Below are positions 1 through 7,156 of a stretch of 42,778 bases of DNA, in pieces. Each line of letters starts with the position of its first letter. Position 1 is the stretch's first letter. This stretch comes from an uncultured Coriobacteriaceae bacterium. Its GTDB lineage: Bacteria > Actinomycetota > Coriobacteriia > Coriobacteriales > Atopobiaceae. The position numbers were made by a program, and so were the translations under genes. The notes below the pieces were generated by a model, which did no database searches, had not been told where the DNA came from, and was given only the letters and a program-made list of their open reading frames with translations. Location: assembly GCA_948439405.1 (NCBI GenBank), contig CAOJNB010000014.1, forward strand, positions 1 to 42,778. The letters run 5' to 3'.

Positions 1-102
1 ATTGTATCAACTGGGGAGTTGGAAGGGCGCCAAGACTCTTGGACTGCCACGGTTGCGAACGTGTGCATTGTATCAACTGGGGAGTTGGAAGGGCGCCAAG
101 AC
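1..102. CRISPR. End of a CRISPR array (two repeats, one spacer)
   Basis: Two identical 36-bp repeats lie at 1-36 and 67-102, separated by a unique 30-bp spacer at 37-66. The repeat begins ATTGTATCAACTGGGGAGTT and ends GGGCGCCAAGAC. It has a short internal hairpin, CAACT-GGGG-AGTTG. The array must continue to the left of the window. No third full repeat follows 102, so this is one end of the array, though leader and trailer ends cannot be told apart here. A 36-bp repeat with a 30-bp spacer is common in type II systems but not exclusive to them. No cas gene is visible. The stretch around 156-167 ends in a sequence resembling the last 12 repeat bases (9 of 12) and could be a degenerate terminal repeat. 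Confidence 0.85.
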
Positions 103-166
103 GAGGACGCCATATCAAAGTCCAGCGCGATCTTCGCCGCGTAGTCAATGAAACTCGGCCCCAGGA

Positions 167-461
167 CTATTCGCCCGAATAAAGCTCCCTGTGAAGCTCT
201 GCAACATACTGCTCCTCTATGTGCCTACATGAATCGACGGTGAGCATGTGGCGGACCTCATCGAGCCATCCCATGCGCGCATGGAACCACAGAGCGGAGG
301 CGATGCCTGTGAGACCGGTCGCGACCGTAAAGGGCACGCAAGAGAGCTCGGCTGCGCAGAAGCACGCGCACGTCGAACATGGCACGCCCTCCCAGCTCTT
401 CCGCCGGCGCCGCGCGGGTGTAGACCATCTCATGCCGCGCGGGCCGGCCGCATGTGTGCAT
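167..461 (-). pseudogene. Small hypothetical protein, apparently frameshifted
   Basis: Two overlapping minus-strand frames each look coding over part of this stretch. The first starts at ATG 459-461, ten bases after the toxin stop, and reads well through the segment MVYTRAAPAEELGGRAMFDV. It then degenerates, while the other frame takes over with a hydrophobic segment (SCVPFTVATGLTGIASALWF) and a polar tail ending RELYSGE at the TAG at 167. Joined, they would give a protein of about 90-100 residues with one membrane segment. I do not recognise a family. A frameshift near 350-370 is the simplest reading. Two unrelated non-coding open frames in GC-rich DNA remain possible. Confidence 0.35.
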
Positions 462-470
462 CCCTCCCCG

Positions 471-761
471 TCACCGGCGATGGACCTTGCTGCGGTGCTC
501 CACCTCGATGACGAGGATGACAAGGACCTCGTCCTCTATGTCGCAGACGATCCTGTAGTCCCCGACACGGTCGTGCCAAAGACCGAAGAGGTTGCCCGTC
601 AGCGCCCTCCCCATGCTTCTCGGGTCGCCGAGCCGCGACACCTCCCGCAGCTTCGCCGCTATCCTCCTGGCGACCTGCCCGTGGCCGCCCGCGCGCTCAT
701 GGGAGACGGCAGCCTCGCGGCTCGAGCGGACGTTCGGACGCGAGATCTTCGTCCTCTGCAC
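471..761 (-). CDS. RelE/ParE-family toxin-like protein, start uncertain, no antitoxin seen
   Basis: The C-terminal two thirds matches the RelE/ParE toxin pattern: ARRIAAKLREV, then DPRSMGRALTGN, then DRVGDYRIV, and a final strand block VLVILVIEVEHRSKVHRR. RelE toxins cleave mRNA on the ribosome, and family members are about 85-100 residues. The N-terminal part is poor: after SSREAA the expected helix that follows is replaced by VSHERAGGHGQ, and no ATG is in frame. GTG codons at 759-761 or 774-776 could start a protein of 96 or 101 residues, but neither has a convincing ribosome binding site. No RelB-like antitoxin reads upstream. It may be an orphan or decaying toxin. Confidence 0.55.
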   Translation of the reverse strand: MQRTKISRPNVRSSREAAVSHERAGGHGQVARRIAAKLREVSRLGDPRSMGRALTGNLFGLWHDRVGDYRIVCDIEDEVLVILVIEVEHRSKVHRR

Positions 762-857
762 GAGCCTCGGGGTCACGCAGAGGACGAGGGGGAACGCGGA
801 AGGCGACGGCCTCGACGACCATAAGCGCTGCGAGAAGCGCCACGTCGAGTACGACGC

Positions 858-1016
858 ATGACGTACCGCTACTCCTACGAGGAGCTCTGACAGCCGAAGG
901 GCCTCCTCGTCACCTTCCGCATGTACCAGCTCGACCTCGCCGAGCCCGCGCCTCCCACCTACCGCGGCTACTGGGACGCCGCCTCCGTCCGCTTCGTGGA
1001 AGAGGGTCTCGCGTAA
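858..1016 (+). pseudogene. Short ORF interrupted by an in-frame TGA
   Basis: From ATG 858 the frame reads MTYRYSYEEL, then TGA at 888-890, then QPKGLLVTFRMYQLDLAEPA and on to a C-terminal end FVEEGLA before TAA at 1014-1016. Nearly every codon on both sides of the TGA ends in G or C, and the composition looks protein-like, so the frame was probably coding across the stop. A second ATG at 921-923 could start a 31-residue remnant. I do not recognise the family. It lies among other decaying genes, which favours a nonsense-mutated relic. Confidence 0.4.
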
Positions 1017-1183
1017 CGCCCTGCGTACGAGGAATGTAAGCGGAGCGCCCGTAGCACGCTCGGCCCGTGCGCGCTCGCATACGCTGAGGCCGAGAGCCGA
1101 GCTTCCGTGTCGACCGTCCTGCATCCGGCAGGCGCATCGGCGCGGCGGCAGAGCCCGCATCCGCGCAAGGCAAGGGAGGCGCC

Positions 1184-1741
1184 GTGAACGCCGTCGTCTA
1201 CTGCTCGCAAACCGGGTCGTCCGAGCGCTACGCGTGCTGGCTCGCCGAGGAGCTCGACTGCGTAGCCGCGCCGCTCGAGCGCATCGACGACGTCGCGGCG
1301 AATGCTGACCTCGTCGTGCTCTGCAGCTGGTTTCATGCCGCGTCCCTCAAGGGCGCGAAGCGCTTCCGGGCCTACATGAGGCGCCATCCCGAGAAGCGCT
1401 ATGCGGTGGCAGCCGTCGGCGCCACGCCGATGCCCTGCGAGGAGTGGCCGGCCTCGGAGCACGAGGCCGCGTTCCGCCGCTCCTTCCCCGCCGACGACTA
1501 CGCCGACCTGCCCTGGACGTACTGCCTCGGCGGCTTCCATTTCGAGAGGCTCGGTGCGGCGGACAAGATCGCCATGCGCATCTACTTCAAGATGCTCGAG
1601 AGCGAGGTGAAGGCCGGGCAGACGCGCTCGCAGGCGGCGCTCGACGGCATGCGCGCCGGCTTCGACGGCTGCGAGCGCACCTACCTCCAGCCGCTGCTCG
1701 ACGAGCTGGCGTCCCGAGGCTGGCTCGGGAGCGCCTCGTAA
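1184..1741 (+). CDS. Flavodoxin-domain protein
   Basis: A 185-residue protein with a flavodoxin-type fold. The first strand and FMN phosphate loop are clear at residues 3-14 (VVYCSQTGSSER, matching the T/S-x-T-G-x-T pattern). Next come an acidic helix, then a second strand (DLVVLCSWFHAASLKGAKRF) and a third (YAVAAVGATPMP). It resembles the HemG/Flavodoxin_5 group, which carries electrons with FMN and includes menaquinone-dependent protoporphyrinogen oxidase. The specific substrate cannot be inferred. The GTG start at 1184 is preceded by GGGAGG at 1174-1179. It stands alone between degraded neighbours, so it is probably monocistronic. Family is confident, function is not. Confidence 0.85.
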   Translation: MNAVVYCSQTGSSERYACWLAEELDCVAAPLERIDDVAANADLVVLCSWFHAASLKGAKRFRAYMRRHPEKRYAVAAVGATPMPCEEWPASEHEAAFRRSFPADDYADLPWTYCLGGFHFERLGAADKIAMRIYFKMLESEVKAGQTRSQAALDGMRAGFDGCERTYLQPLLDELASRGWLGSAS

Positions 1742-1744
1742 GGC

Positions 1745-1920
1745 GGCCGCCTACGGTCGGCGCAGTCACGCCGCGAGCCCAGTGCCAGGCGAGCGCCACC
1801 TGCGCCATGGGCATCCCGTGGCGCGCCGCAACCTCGGCCACGCGCTCCACGATGGGAAGGTCTCGCTCGCGGTCGGCGTCGTACTATTGGCGTCCGGCCC
1901 CCTTGCGATACTCGAGTACT
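1745..1920 (-). pseudogene. Aldo/keto reductase C-terminal remnant
   Basis: On the minus strand, the peptide running from YDADRERDLPIVERVAEVAA through MPMAQVALAWHWARGVTAPT to VGG matches the late part of aldo/keto reductases (helix, then the AQVALAW segment, then the TAPTVG strand that binds NADPH phosphate). It is preceded in frame by a TAG codon at about 1890. The downstream part of the family (the ExxHLxxA helix and the C-terminal tail) is absent, and the sequence runs into the end of the flavodoxin gene. The catalytic Asp-Tyr-Lys-His part is missing. This is a relic, not an active enzyme. Confidence 0.6.
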
Positions 1921-1950
1921 CGCCGAACCCGCGATCGAGAAGGTGGTTCC

Positions 1951-2691
1951 ATGACCCGCGCCCTGGCTGAAACCTGTTGCGCCTGCTGCGGCCGCCCCAT
2001 CCCCGAGGATGGAGGGCGCTTCGCGCTCGCAGACGGGACCCTGTGCACGTCCTGCTATTTCCGGAAGGGCGGGCACATCCCCGAGGCGGACGACCTGGGG
2101 CCGCAGCGCTCAATCGAGGAGCTCGATGCGATGGCAGCGTACTTCGACGACGTGCTCGCCGCCACGCCCGTGGGCGACGTCTGCTCGGTCGAGGGCTCGC
2201 TCGCCACCTACGCCTCCGCCGTGCGCACGAGGCATGCAGGCGCCATGCGCCCTGTCGACGAGGAGACCGTCGAGCTCGATGCCGTGAGCGAGGGGTTCCG
2301 GGACGCCTACGCCGTCTCCCTCGACGTCCCGCGCATCTCGGTGGGCTTCGACGACGCCCTCGGGCTCATGCGCGCCGTCCCTCTCGAGGACCTGTTCTAT
2401 TCCTCGCAGCTCGTCCCCTACGGCACCATCCTGCGCTTCGACGTCATCGAGGACACGGTCCCCGGCTACTCGCTCGGCCGACCGCGCGACTCCGAGGGTC
2501 CGCTGCGCATCTGCACCGCGCTGGAGATCGACGTCACGACCTCGCGGCCGACGGTCCCGCTCTCCACGATCAGGCTCATCGCCGGACCTGTCGCCCATGG
2601 CGGCGCCACCTACCTCCGCGCACGGCTCGCAGCGCGCCGCATCGCGGCGAAGCTGCGGCAGATCGTCGCCGCAAACGGCAGGGCGGCGTAA
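1951..2691 (+). CDS. Zinc-ribbon protein (DUF4428-like N-terminus), unknown function
   Basis: A 246-residue protein. The N-terminus carries a four-cysteine zinc ribbon: CxxC at residues 10-13 (followed by GRPIPED) and CxxC at 32-35 within LADGTLCTSC. This resembles the DUF4428 type found in many Gram-positive proteins. The rest (about residues 60-240) is a soluble alpha/beta region with no motif I recognise. It includes a strand-rich stretch VPYGTILRFDVIED that is reminiscent of bacterial PH-like domains attached to such ribbons. No signal peptide or membrane segment is present. The start at ATG 1951 puts the ribbon at the extreme N-terminus, as expected. A binding or signalling role is likely, but no function can be assigned. 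Confidence 0.75.
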   Translation: MTRALAETCCACCGRPIPEDGGRFALADGTLCTSCYFRKGGHIPEADDLGPQRSIEELDAMAAYFDDVLAATPVGDVCSVEGSLATYASAVRTRHAGAMRPVDEETVELDAVSEGFRDAYAVSLDVPRISVGFDDALGLMRAVPLEDLFYSSQLVPYGTILRFDVIEDTVPGYSLGRPRDSEGPLRICTALEIDVTTSRPTVPLSTIRLIAGPVAHGGATYLRARLAARRIAAKLRQIVAANGRAA

Positions 2692-2708
2692 GGTTTCCGT
2701 CGAGGCGC

Positions 2709-3539
2709 CTACCCCTCGAAGGGATCCTCCCCAGCCGCAAGCCGCTCCATGAAGGCGGCGACCGCCTCCTCGTATACCGAGCCGATCCGGTAGTTCGCCA
2801 CGGCCTTCAGCTCGTCGGTCGCGTTCGCCACGGCCACCGAGTGCGACACGTGGGCGAGCATCTCGATGTCGTTGCCCGCATCGCCGAAGCAGCACACCTC
2901 GTCCAGCCCGATGCCCAGGTGCTCGCACATCACGTCGATGGCAGAGCCCTTGTTCCAGCCCTTCGGCGTCATGTTGAGGAAGCCGTCCATCGGCATCGAG
3001 AAGTCCAGGCCAGGCACCTCGCGCTTGACGTCCTCGAAGGCCTTGCGCGTGGCCGCCTCGTCCACCCGGCAGAACACGTTCGCCTTCACGACCGGGTAGT
3101 CGGGCAGGGCGTCGACGCGGTCGGCGACCTCGGCGTAGGAGGGGAAGCTCGCGAGCAGGCCCTCGAGCGTGCCGCTCACGAGGTGCACCTTGGCGCCCTC
3201 GAAGACGATGAGGCCGACGCCCTCGTCCGCGTGGCGCTCGCAGAAGGCTGCCACCTCGGCGAGCTGGTCAGCGGGCACGTGGGCCTCGTACACCATCTCG
3301 CCGTCCACGTAGATCTGCATGCCGTTGGTGGCGAGCGCGGTGGCGCACAGCCCCTCGTGGCCCTCGAACACCGGCAGCACGCCGGTGATCGCGCGCCCGG
3401 AGGCGGGGCCGACGTGGATGCCCGCGTCGATGCAGGCCTGCATGGCCGCCGCGGTGCGCTCGGAGACGAGCTTCTGCCCGCGCGGCAGGATGGTCCCGTC
3501 GATGTCGGTGAGGATCAGCTTGATGTTCGCAGCGCCCAT
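2709..3539 (-). CDS. Cof-type HAD-IIB family phosphatase
   Basis: A 276-residue haloacid-dehalogenase phosphatase of the Cof subfamily. Motif I is LTDIDGTIL near residues 9-17 with the nucleophilic Asp. Motif II is the Ser in PASGRAITGV. The type IIB cap occupies the middle. The conserved Lys in KGSAID and the motif IV loop FGDAGNDIEM follow near the C-terminus. These enzymes dephosphorylate sugar phosphates, FMN or PLP-like small molecules in the cytosol, and the substrate here cannot be told. It lies downstream of the iron alcohol dehydrogenase on the same strand, with a strong hairpin between them, so it probably has its own transcript. Confidence 0.88.
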   Translation of the reverse strand: MGAANIKLILTDIDGTILPRGQKLVSERTAAAMQACIDAGIHVGPASGRAITGVLPVFEGHEGLCATALATNGMQIYVDGEMVYEAHVPADQLAEVAAFCERHADEGVGLIVFEGAKVHLVSGTLEGLLASFPSYAEVADRVDALPDYPVVKANVFCRVDEAATRKAFEDVKREVPGLDFSMPMDGFLNMTPKGWNKGSAIDVMCEHLGIGLDEVCCFGDAGNDIEMLAHVSHSVAVANATDELKAVANYRIGSVYEEAVAAFMERLAAGEDPFEG

Positions 3540-3599
3540 GGCACGCCCCGCTTCCGTCGAGTCCCTGGCCGTCTCTCGCACGGGGACCAGTCTACGCGA

Positions 3600-3629
3600 A
3601 GGCGGGGCGGACCTGGGCCCGCCCCGCCT
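3600..3629 (-). terminator. Hairpin after the iron alcohol dehydrogenase gene
   Basis: An 11-bp perfect stem (AGGCGGGGCGG with CCGCCCCGCCT) encloses an 8-base loop, 38 bases past the dehydrogenase stop. Only a very short T run follows on the minus strand, as is usual for intrinsic terminators in GC-rich actinobacteria. Confidence 0.6.
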
Positions 3630-3667
3630 GGATCGCGCGGTTCCGCGCGCCTCGCCCAGAGGAGGAG

Positions 3668-4825
3668 CTACTTGTAGGAGTTCTCCAGGATGGCGAGGAC
3701 GTCGTCGTCGGTGATCTCGCAGGGGTTGGAGTTGATGTTGCCGCCGACGACCTCGTGGTACTTCTTCACGATCGCGGGGAGCTCGTCGCGCTCGATGCCG
3801 TAGTCGCTCATCTTCAGGCCGTCGCAGTTGACGTCGGCGATGAGCTTGTCGAGGGCAGCGACGAAGTCCTTGCCGCACTTCGCGTCGTCCATGCCCATGG
3901 CCTTGGCCATGGCGACCATCTTGTCCTCGCAGCACTCGCGGGAGGCCAGCAGGTCGAAGTAGGCGTGGGAGATCATGATCAGGCCGGCGCCGTGCGGCAG
4001 CTCGTGGAAGGAGCCGATGGCGTGCTCGAGCGTGTGCTCGGAGGTCAGGATCATGTAGTAGGCCGCCATGGTGTTGGCGACGGCCAGGCCGTTGCGGGCC
4101 TCCTTGTCGGAGCCGTCGGCGACGGCGCGCGGCAGGTACTTGGCGACGAGCTCGACCGCCTTCATGGCGAAGGCCTCGCTCATGTGGTGGCCGTTGATGT
4201 TCACGATGGTCTCGGCCGCGTGGTAGAAGGCGTCCATGCCCTGGTAGGCGGTGAAGGTGGGCGGCACCGTCATCATCAGCTCGCAGTCGACGATCGAGAG
4301 GACGGGGTAGTCGCCGGCGAGCGCGGACTTCTCCTGCGTCTCCTCGTTGGTGATCACGGAGTACACGTCGACCTCGGAGCCGGTGCCGGCGGAGGTGGTG
4401 ATGCAGACGAGGGGCAGGCCCGGCTTGGTGAAGTACTTGCCGCCGGAGGACGCGGTGAAGGAGTAGTCCCAGCACTTGCCGCCGTTGGTGACGAGCTTGG
4501 CCATGATCTTGGCCGCGTCCATGGTGGAGCCGCCGCCGAGCGCGATGATGAAGTCGCAGCCGTTGTCGATGGCCATCTGGGCGCCGTCGTCGACGGAGTC
4601 CGTGGTCGGGTTGGGCTTGACGCCCTCGTAGAGCACGTGCTCGACGCCGGCGGCGTCAAGCTCGGCCTCGAGCTTGGCGAGATGCCCGTGGCGCTTCATG
4701 GAGCCGCCGCCGGAGATGGCGATGAGGGCCTTCTTGCCGGGGAGCTTCTCGTCGTGGAGCTTCTGCAGCGAGCCCGGCCCGAAGAGGACGCGGACGGGGA
4801 AATCGAACACGAACTGGTCGACCAT
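3668..4825 (-). CDS. Iron-containing alcohol dehydrogenase
   Basis: A 385-residue group III alcohol dehydrogenase. The N-terminal dinucleotide-binding domain starts VLFGPGSLQKL and contains the GGGSTMDAAKIMA motif near residue 95. The metal-binding helices of the C-terminal half carry the Asp and His of GMDAFYHAAET and the two His of EHAIGSFHELPHGAG, the usual Fe2+ or Zn2+ ligands. Such enzymes reduce aldehydes or butanal-like products with NAD(P)H during fermentation. AGAGGAAG sits just upstream of ATG 4825. It is transcribed divergently from the thioesterase gene across 214 bases and has a hairpin downstream. The physiological alcohol is unknown. Confidence 0.92.
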   Translation of the reverse strand: MVDQFVFDFPVRVLFGPGSLQKLHDEKLPGKKALIAISGGGSMKRHGHLAKLEAELDAAGVEHVLYEGVKPNPTTDSVDDGAQMAIDNGCDFIIALGGGSTMDAAKIMAKLVTNGGKCWDYSFTASSGGKYFTKPGLPLVCITTSAGTGSEVDVYSVITNEETQEKSALAGDYPVLSIVDCELMMTVPPTFTAYQGMDAFYHAAETIVNINGHHMSEAFAMKAVELVAKYLPRAVADGSDKEARNGLAVANTMAAYYMILTSEHTLEHAIGSFHELPHGAGLIMISHAYFDLLASRECCEDKMVAMAKAMGMDDAKCGKDFVAALDKLIADVNCDGLKMSDYGIERDELPAIVKKYHEVVGGNINSNPCEITDDDVLAILENSYK

Positions 4826-4870
4826 GGCGGACTTCCTCTCTGTGTGCGGACGATCATCCAACGGTTCGGT

Positions 4871-4896
4871 ATTGTACCCGCCGCGCGGACGGGTAT
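4871..4896. promoter_or_regulatory. Divergent control region with inverted repeat
   Basis: The 4826-5039 gap separates the divergent alcohol dehydrogenase and thioesterase genes. It contains a perfect 6-bp inverted repeat, TACCCG (4875-4880) and CGGGTA (4890-4895). A TACAAT hexamer on the minus strand (4871-4876) could be the -10 of the dehydrogenase promoter. On the plus strand a TAGAAT at 4980-4985 could serve the thioesterase gene. No clear -35 boxes were found. Confidence 0.35.
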
Positions 4897-5039
4897 GCGC
4901 GTCGATAGTACAAGATATGACCTTTCCACAGCGGGAGGCCTCCGCGCGCGGTCCGCGCGATGCCGCCCGCCCCATCCCCTAGAATCGGCTCCGAGAGAGT
5001 CGGGGCCGCTACGGGCGGCACGGACGAAGGGACACCACC

Positions 5040-5429
5040 ATGCTCGAGGCAGGCATCACCGGCCGCGCGGAGGCCGAGGTCACGCAGGAGGTCACGGCGA
5101 AGGCGATGGGCTCCGGCGAGCTCGACGTGCTCGCCACCCCGGCGCTCGCCGCGCTCGTGGAGAAGGCGGCGTGGACGAGCGTCGCGGCAGGGCTCGAGGA
5201 GGGCCAGGGCACGGTCGGCACCCGCCTGGAGCTCGACCACCTCGCCCCCACCCCCGTGGGCATGCGCGTCTCCTGCGAGACGCGCCTCGTCGAGGTGGAC
5301 GGCCGCAGGCTCGTCTTCGAGGCGACGGCGAGCGACGAGCGCGGCGAGGTCGGCCGCGCGCGCCACGAGCGCTTCGTGATCGCGAGCGAGCGCTTCCAGG
5401 CGAAGGCGGACGCGAAGCTCGAGGGCTAA
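5040..5429 (+). CDS. FlK-like hotdog-fold thioesterase
   Basis: A 129-residue protein in the fluoroacetyl-CoA thioesterase (FlK) family of hotdog-fold enzymes. Recognisable features are the Thr/Glu active region LVEKAAWTSV near residue 40, the block GTRLELDHLAPTPVGMRVSC with the His, and the C-terminal HERFVIASERF strand. Family members hydrolyse short acyl-CoA thioesters, and most have housekeeping roles other than fluoroacetate resistance. The start ATG 5040 lies after GACGAAGGGA. It is followed by panE after 36 bases and probably shares its transcript with panE and mtnN. Confidence 0.82.
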   Translation: MLEAGITGRAEAEVTQEVTAKAMGSGELDVLATPALAALVEKAAWTSVAAGLEEGQGTVGTRLELDHLAPTPVGMRVSCETRLVEVDGRRLVFEATASDERGEVGRARHERFVIASERFQAKADAKLEG

Positions 5430-5465
5430 TCGAACGCAGGGGAGCCTGCGGGGACGGAGGGGCCC

Positions 5466-6425
5466 ATGGACAAGGCGCCGACCATCGGCATCGTCGGCAA
5501 GGGTGCGCTGGGGCTGCTGTTCGCGGACATCGCGACGCGCACCCTCGGCAAGGACGCCGTCACCTTCGTGATGGACGAGGCCCGCTACGTGTTCCACAGC
5601 CACACGCACTACCGCGTCAACGGCGAGGAGCGAACGTTTCGCACCGTTCCTGCGAACGAGGCCGAACCCGTGGACCTCGCCATCCTCGCCGTGAAGTCGC
5701 CGCAGCTCGTCGGCGCCCTGAACGTCCTCGAGCCGCTCGTGGGAGAGGGCACCTGCATCATTTCGGTGCTCAACGGCATCACGAGCGAGGAGCGCGTCGC
5801 CGAGCGCTACGGGTGGCACCGCGTCTGCGGGGCGGTGGCCCAGGGCATGGACGCCATGCGCTTCGGCTCGGAGCTCACCTACGCACATCCCGGCGAGATC
5901 CGCATCGGCGACCTGGCGCGGAGCCGCGGAGGCGAGGCCGTCGTCGAGCGGGTCGACGAGGTCCTCACGGCCGCGGGCATCCCCCACTCCGTGTGGGACG
6001 ACATCGAGCTGCGCATGTGGGCGAAGTTCATGCTCAACGTCGGCATCAACCAGACGTGCTGCGTCTACGGCTGCGCCTACGGCGACGTCGTGGGCGTCCC
6101 CGGCAGCGTGCAGCGCACGGACCGCGGCGAGCAGTTCCGCACCTTCGTCGCCGCGATGCGCGAGGTCGTCGCCGTCGCCAACGCAGAGGGCGTGGGCCTC
6201 ACGGAGGCCCACCTCTCCGAGATGGTCGAGCTCGTGCGCGGCCTCGACCCGGACAGCATCCCCTCGATGGCGCAGGACCGCGTCAACGAGACCCCCACGG
6301 AGGTGGAGACCTTCGCGGGCGAGCTCTGCCGGCGCGCCGAGCGCCACGGCATCCTCGTGCCCACCAACGAGCACCTGTACCGCAGCGTCTGCGCCATCGA
6401 GGCCAGCTGGGACCTGGAGGAGTAG
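5466..6425 (+). CDS. panE: 2-dehydropantoate 2-reductase
   Basis: A 319-residue ketopantoate reductase, the NADPH-dependent step that makes pantoate for coenzyme A. The N-terminal Rossmann motif is GIVGKGALGLLFADI (residues 8-22). The conserved Lys-containing strand AVKSPQL follows near residue 78. The C-terminal helical domain begins with the catalytic segment KFMLNVGINQTC. ApbA-family length is about 300 residues, so it is complete. Other family members reduce different 2-keto acids. A CoA-related role is consistent with the adjacent acyl-CoA thioesterase and with coaE in this window, but is not proven. Confidence 0.85.
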   Translation: MDKAPTIGIVGKGALGLLFADIATRTLGKDAVTFVMDEARYVFHSHTHYRVNGEERTFRTVPANEAEPVDLAILAVKSPQLVGALNVLEPLVGEGTCIISVLNGITSEERVAERYGWHRVCGAVAQGMDAMRFGSELTYAHPGEIRIGDLARSRGGEAVVERVDEVLTAAGIPHSVWDDIELRMWAKFMLNVGINQTCCVYGCAYGDVVGVPGSVQRTDRGEQFRTFVAAMREVVAVANAEGVGLTEAHLSEMVELVRGLDPDSIPSMAQDRVNETPTEVETFAGELCRRAERHGILVPTNEHLYRSVCAIEASWDLEE

Positions 6426-6427
6426 CC

Positions 6428-7156
6428 GTGGGAGCAACGGAGGGGCGCCCCGTCGTCGGCGTCATCGGGGCCATGGACGTGGAGGTCGAGCTCCTGCGCG
6501 AGCGCATGGAGGGGCTGCGCCTGGAGCGTGCGGGGCGCCTCGAGGTCGCCTGCGGCACGCTCGGCGGCGTCGAGTGCCGCGTGATGCGCAGCGGCGTCGG
6601 CAAGGTGGCGGCCGCGATGGCGGCCGAGCTGCTCGTGGTCGGCCACGGCGCGACGCGGCTCGTCAACACCGGCGTCGCCGGCGCGATTGACCCCACGCTG
6701 CACGTCGGCGACATGGTGGTGTCGACGGACTGCGTCCACCACGACGTCGACGCCGGCGCGATCGGCTACCCGCCCGGCCAGCTCCCCGAGCTCGAGGTGC
6801 TCTCCTTCCCCGCCGACGGCGAGCTCGCCTCGCTCGCGGCCGCGGCCTGCGCCGAGGTGGCGCCCGAGGCCCGCTGCGTGCGCGGACGCGTCGCCTCGGG
6901 CGACCAGTTCGTCGGCGACGAGGCGACCCACGCGCGCGTGCGCTCCCAGTTCGGCGCCGCCTGCTGCGAGATGGAAGGGGGCCCTATCGCCCAGGTCGCC
7001 TGGACGAACGAGGTCCCCTTCGTGGTCGTGCGATGCATCTCGGACGGCGCCGACGACGGCTCGGCCGTGGACTATCCCGCCTTCGAGCGGATGGCGGCGC
7101 ATCGCTGCGCCGCCATCGTCGAGCGCATGCTCGTCCGTCTCGGGGAGCCCTCCTAG
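6428..7156 (+). CDS. mtnN: 5'-methylthioadenosine/S-adenosylhomocysteine nucleosidase
   Basis: A 242-residue PNP/UDP-family nucleosidase that splits adenine from methylthioadenosine and S-adenosylhomocysteine. Evidence is the opening strand VVGVIGAMDVEVELL, the ribose/phosphate-site motifs NTGVAGAID and VGDMVVS, the substrate loop ASGDQFVG, the MEGGPIAQVAW motif and the catalytic Asp in CISDGAD. The GTG start at 6428 has GGAGG seven bases upstream, inside the end of panE. An internal ATG at 6473 would cut off the first strand and is unlikely. Its TAG stop overlaps the argD stop on the other strand. Confidence 0.92.
   Translation: MGATEGRPVVGVIGAMDVEVELLRERMEGLRLERAGRLEVACGTLGGVECRVMRSGVGKVAAAMAAELLVVGHGATRLVNTGVAGAIDPTLHVGDMVVSTDCVHHDVDAGAIGYPPGQLPELEVLSFPADGELASLAAAACAEVAPEARCVRGRVASGDQFVGDEATHARVRSQFGAACCEMEGGPIAQVAWTNEVPFVVVRCISDGADDGSAVDYPAFERMAAHRCAAIVERMLVRLGEPS

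Noticed and set aside
1..102. Assignment of the array to type II by repeat length
   Set aside because: 36-bp repeats with 30-bp spacers also occur in other types, and no cas gene is in the window.
4875..4895. Riboswitch or attenuator before the iron alcohol dehydrogenase
   Set aside because: There is only a single 6-bp inverted repeat, with no aptamer-like architecture.
5040..5429. Fluoroacetate resistance function for the FlK-like thioesterase
   Set aside because: The family is widespread in organisms with no fluoroacetate metabolism. Only the thioesterase fold is supported.
3755..7156. Open frame of over 1,100 codons antisense to the alcohol dehydrogenase and running into the mtnN frame
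   Set aside because: Only the last 242 codons (mtnN) match a family. The rest is antisense or out of frame to clear genes.
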